Shown here in pieces: positions 61,676 through 64,000 of a stretch of DNA of 64,000 nt. This stretch comes from Trichodelitschia bisporula (lineage: Eukaryota; Ascomycota; Dothideomycetes; Phaeotrichales; Phaeotrichaceae). The stretch covers positions 671,163-735,162 of the forward strand of contig ML996694.1 of the NCBI GenBank assembly GCA_010356995.1, given 5' to 3'. The notes under the pieces are model-generated. The model was not told the DNA's origin and did not search any database. It saw only the letters and a program-made list of their open reading frames with translations. Within the stretch, counting starts at the first letter, position 1. Every line of letters begins with the position of its first letter. A program made the translations under genes and the position numbers.

Positions 61676-64000
61676 ATGTGGTGTCTCGGCCTCCTAGCCC
61701 TCGCCACAGCGGCGACCGCGTGTGACGCCATCCAGCCTGAACTCTGTACGCTGGCCTCCCCCCACCCATCTCTCTCCCTCCTAACATCCTTAGACCCGTT
61801 CTCCTCCACCCCGAACCCCGCCGGAATATCCTGGGCCACCGCCCAATCCAAAGCCAACACCGCTTTACAGCAACTCTCCTCCTCCGACAAAATCGCCCTC
61901 GCCACGGGCCAAGGCTGGCAAGCCGGCCCCTGCGTCGGGGTCACAGCCCGCATCAGCAAAATCAGTTTCCCAGGCCTATGTCTGCAAGATGGGCCCACGG
62001 GGGTACGCTGGGCGGCGAATGTCACCGTGTTCCCGGCGGGCGTGCACGCGGCGAGCACTTGGGATGTGGATTTGATACGAGCGCGGGGCAGGGCGCTGGG
62101 CGAAGAATCGAAGGGGTTGGGCGTGCATGTACAGCTGGGCCCGGTGGTGGGGCCGCTGGGGAAGATTCCGTATGGTGGGCGGAATTGGGAGGGTTTCGGG
62201 GCGGATGCGTATCTGGCGGGTATCGCAGGTGGGGTGACGGTGGAGGGCATGCAGGCCGCGGGGGTTATGGCGAATGCGAAGCACTACCTCGGGAACGAGC
62301 AGGAACTCAATCGCACGACGATTGATGCGCGGATTCCGGATCGTGTGCTACATGAGGTGTACCTTTGGCCTTTTGCGGATTTGGTAAGGGCGGGGGTGGC
62401 GAGTGTGATGTGCTCGTATAATAAGGTGAATGGGAGCTGGGCCTGTGAGAATCCGGCGTTGATACGCCTCCTTAAGGAAGAGTTGGAGTTCAAGGGGTTT
62501 GTGGTGTCTGATTGGGATGCCCAGCATACGACGCTGGGGAGTGCGAATGCGGGGCTTGACAGTAAGCCTTACACCCTCCCCCCTCCCTCCTTCTTTGAGC
62601 CTCCTAACTCGCGCCGCAGTGACCCAACCCGGCACAGACTTCGGCAAGCAAAACCCCCTCTGGGGCCCGAAACTCCAATCCGCCCTCCCGCAACTCCCCC
62701 CCGGCCGCCTCGACGACATGGCGCGGCGCATCCTCACGGCCTGGTACTACCTCGGCCAGGACGCGGGGTATCCCGCCGTGACATTCAACAGCTGGAACGG
62801 CGGGCGGGGCCACGCGCCCGTCCGGGCCAACCACGCCTCGATCGCTCGAGCGGTGGCGCGGGATGGTATCGTGCTGCTGAAGAACGAGGGCGGGGTGTTG
62901 CCCTTGAAGCCTGGGACAAGTTATGCGGTGGTGGGCGAGGATGCGGGTGAGAATGCGCAGGGCCCGAATGCATGCGAGGATCGGAAGTGTGATACGGGGA
63001 CGCTGGGGATGGGGTGGGGGAGTGGGGTTGCTGAGTATCCGTACCTGACGAGTCCGCTGGCGGCACTGCGCGCCTGGGCCCCGGCGCATAATATCACGCT
63101 CACCGCGTCGCCGACCAACGACCACGGTTCCGCAGCCCGCGCCGCACAAGCCGCGGCCACGGCGCTCGTGTTCATCAACGCGGATAGCGGAGAGGGATAC
63201 ATCACCGTCGAAGGCCAGGAAGGCGACCGCGCGGACCTCAACCCGTGGCACGACGGCAACGGACTCGTCGCCTCCGTTGCCAGCATCGGCAAACCCGTCA
63301 TCGTGATCATCCATTCCGTTGGCCCCGTAATCCTGGAGAAAATCCTTGCGCTGCCCGCCGTCAAAGCGGTCGTCTGGGCCGGGCTCCCGGGGCAAGAATC
63401 TGGTTCCGCGCTCGTGGATGTGCTTTCCGGGGCAACGGCGCCGAGCGGCAAGTTGCCGTATACGATTGCGAAGCAGGAGGCGGACTACGGGACGGTAATC
63501 CATAAAAACCTGGTGGATCGGTTTGAGGAGGGGGTGTATGTGGATTATCGTGGGTTTGATAAGAAGGGGTTGACGCCGAGGTTTGAGTTTGGGTACGGGT
63601 TGAGTTATACTACGTTTGGGTATAAGGGGCTTGACGTTGCGAACCGTCTGGCGTGCCGTGGGGTTGAGGATGTGGACGGAGCGGCTGTGCCGGTGCCGGC
63701 TGGACCTGCGGTCGAGGGGACGAGCATTGCGGGTTCGCTGCCGCAGGCGATCCTGTATTCAGCGTACGGGCCGGTGATCCGTACGACCATCACGAACACG
63801 GGTTCAGTTGCTGGGGCGGAGGTTGCGCAGCTGTATCTCTCATTCCCAAAGCAGGCGGGCGGCGAGGAGTTCCCGCCGGCGCAGTTGAGGGGGTTTAAAA
63901 AGGTTCTCCTAAAAGCGGGGGAGAGTCGGGTTGTGGAGTTTGGGCTGCGGAGGAAGGATGTTAGTTACTGGGATGTGAGGAGGCAGACTTGGGTGGTTGT
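61676..64000 (+). CDS. GH3 beta-glucosidase, secreted; 3' end beyond window
   Basis: Releases glucose from the non-reducing ends of cello-oligosaccharides and beta-glucosides. Exon 1 is 61676-62561, a 58-nt intron follows, and exon 2 (62620 onward) runs off the window; at least 755 aa are visible. The start is at MWCLGLLALATAATACDA, a signal peptide; an upstream in-frame TTG is not needed. GH3 N-domain marks are LCLQDGPTGVRW, GRNWEGFG, KHYLGNEQE and the nucleophile loop VVSDWDAQHT. C-domain marks are VGEDAGENAQGPNACEDR and WAGLPGQESG. The FnIII-like end (TNTGSVAGAEVAQLYLSFP) has begun. N-glycosylation sequons are present. The neighbours are unrelated. Confidence 0.93.

Overview
The window is nuclear DNA of a filamentous ascomycete (Pezizomycotina). 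The evidence is many short GT-AG introns (about 42-66 nt, usually with a CTAAC/CTGAC-like branch site), fungus-typical proteins (NudF/PAC1, Bud4, Sgf73, a siderophore transporter, an AmdS-type amidase) and an intron-bearing tRNA-Ser(CGA). No sequence feature places it more finely. It is gene-dense and GC-rich. I see no transposon, CRISPR array, rRNA or secondary-metabolite cluster. Coordinates of spliced genes were worked out by hand; for most multi-exon genes the exon lengths sum to a multiple of three.

Region 0.4-19.98 kb is conserved core: Ku70 (-) head-to-head with ferrochelatase HEM15 (+), dihydroxy-acid dehydratase ILV3 (+), tRNA-Ser(CGA) (+), a Drs2-type phospholipid flippase (-), mitoribosomal protein mL46 (-) head-to-head with a RING / three zinc-finger / SH3 protein (+), and a siderophore-iron transporter (+). 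The last has two exact ATCWGATAA (SreA/Sre1-type GATA) sites upstream, which predicts repression by iron.

Region 20-36.9 kb is looser. It holds CDC42 (+), a decayed Sec24-like gene remnant, a large orphan coiled-coil protein (+), a Zrt3-type ZIP zinc transporter (-), a nucleoside 2-deoxyribosyltransferase-like enzyme (+), and a second orphan gene (+) with 123-nt tandem repeats, a long helical middle and two RRM-like folds. Two gaps of about 2 kb lie here.

Region 36.9-44 kb is a same-strand (-) run: a GPI-anchored surface protein whose anchor signal appears only after splicing, a secreted type-B carboxylesterase, an amidase, and a small two-exon protein with a mitochondrial-like N-terminus.

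Region 44-55 kb is a cytoskeleton and polarity block. STU2/XMAP215 (-) and PAC1/LIS1 (+) are divergent and share a promoter of about 0.94 kb; the septin-associated anillin-like BUD4 (+) follows. CDC42, STU2, PAC1 and BUD4 all act in polarity, microtubules or septation. Region 55-64 kb has a putatively N-myristoylated low-complexity protein, an overlooked minus-strand gene with one in-frame TGA, SAGA subunit SGF73 (+), and a GH3 beta-glucosidase (+) cut by the right edge.

The most novel items are the two orphan coiled-coil genes, the 57.8-58.5 kb gene with the TGA, the GPI protein rescued by splicing, and the iron-responsive sites.
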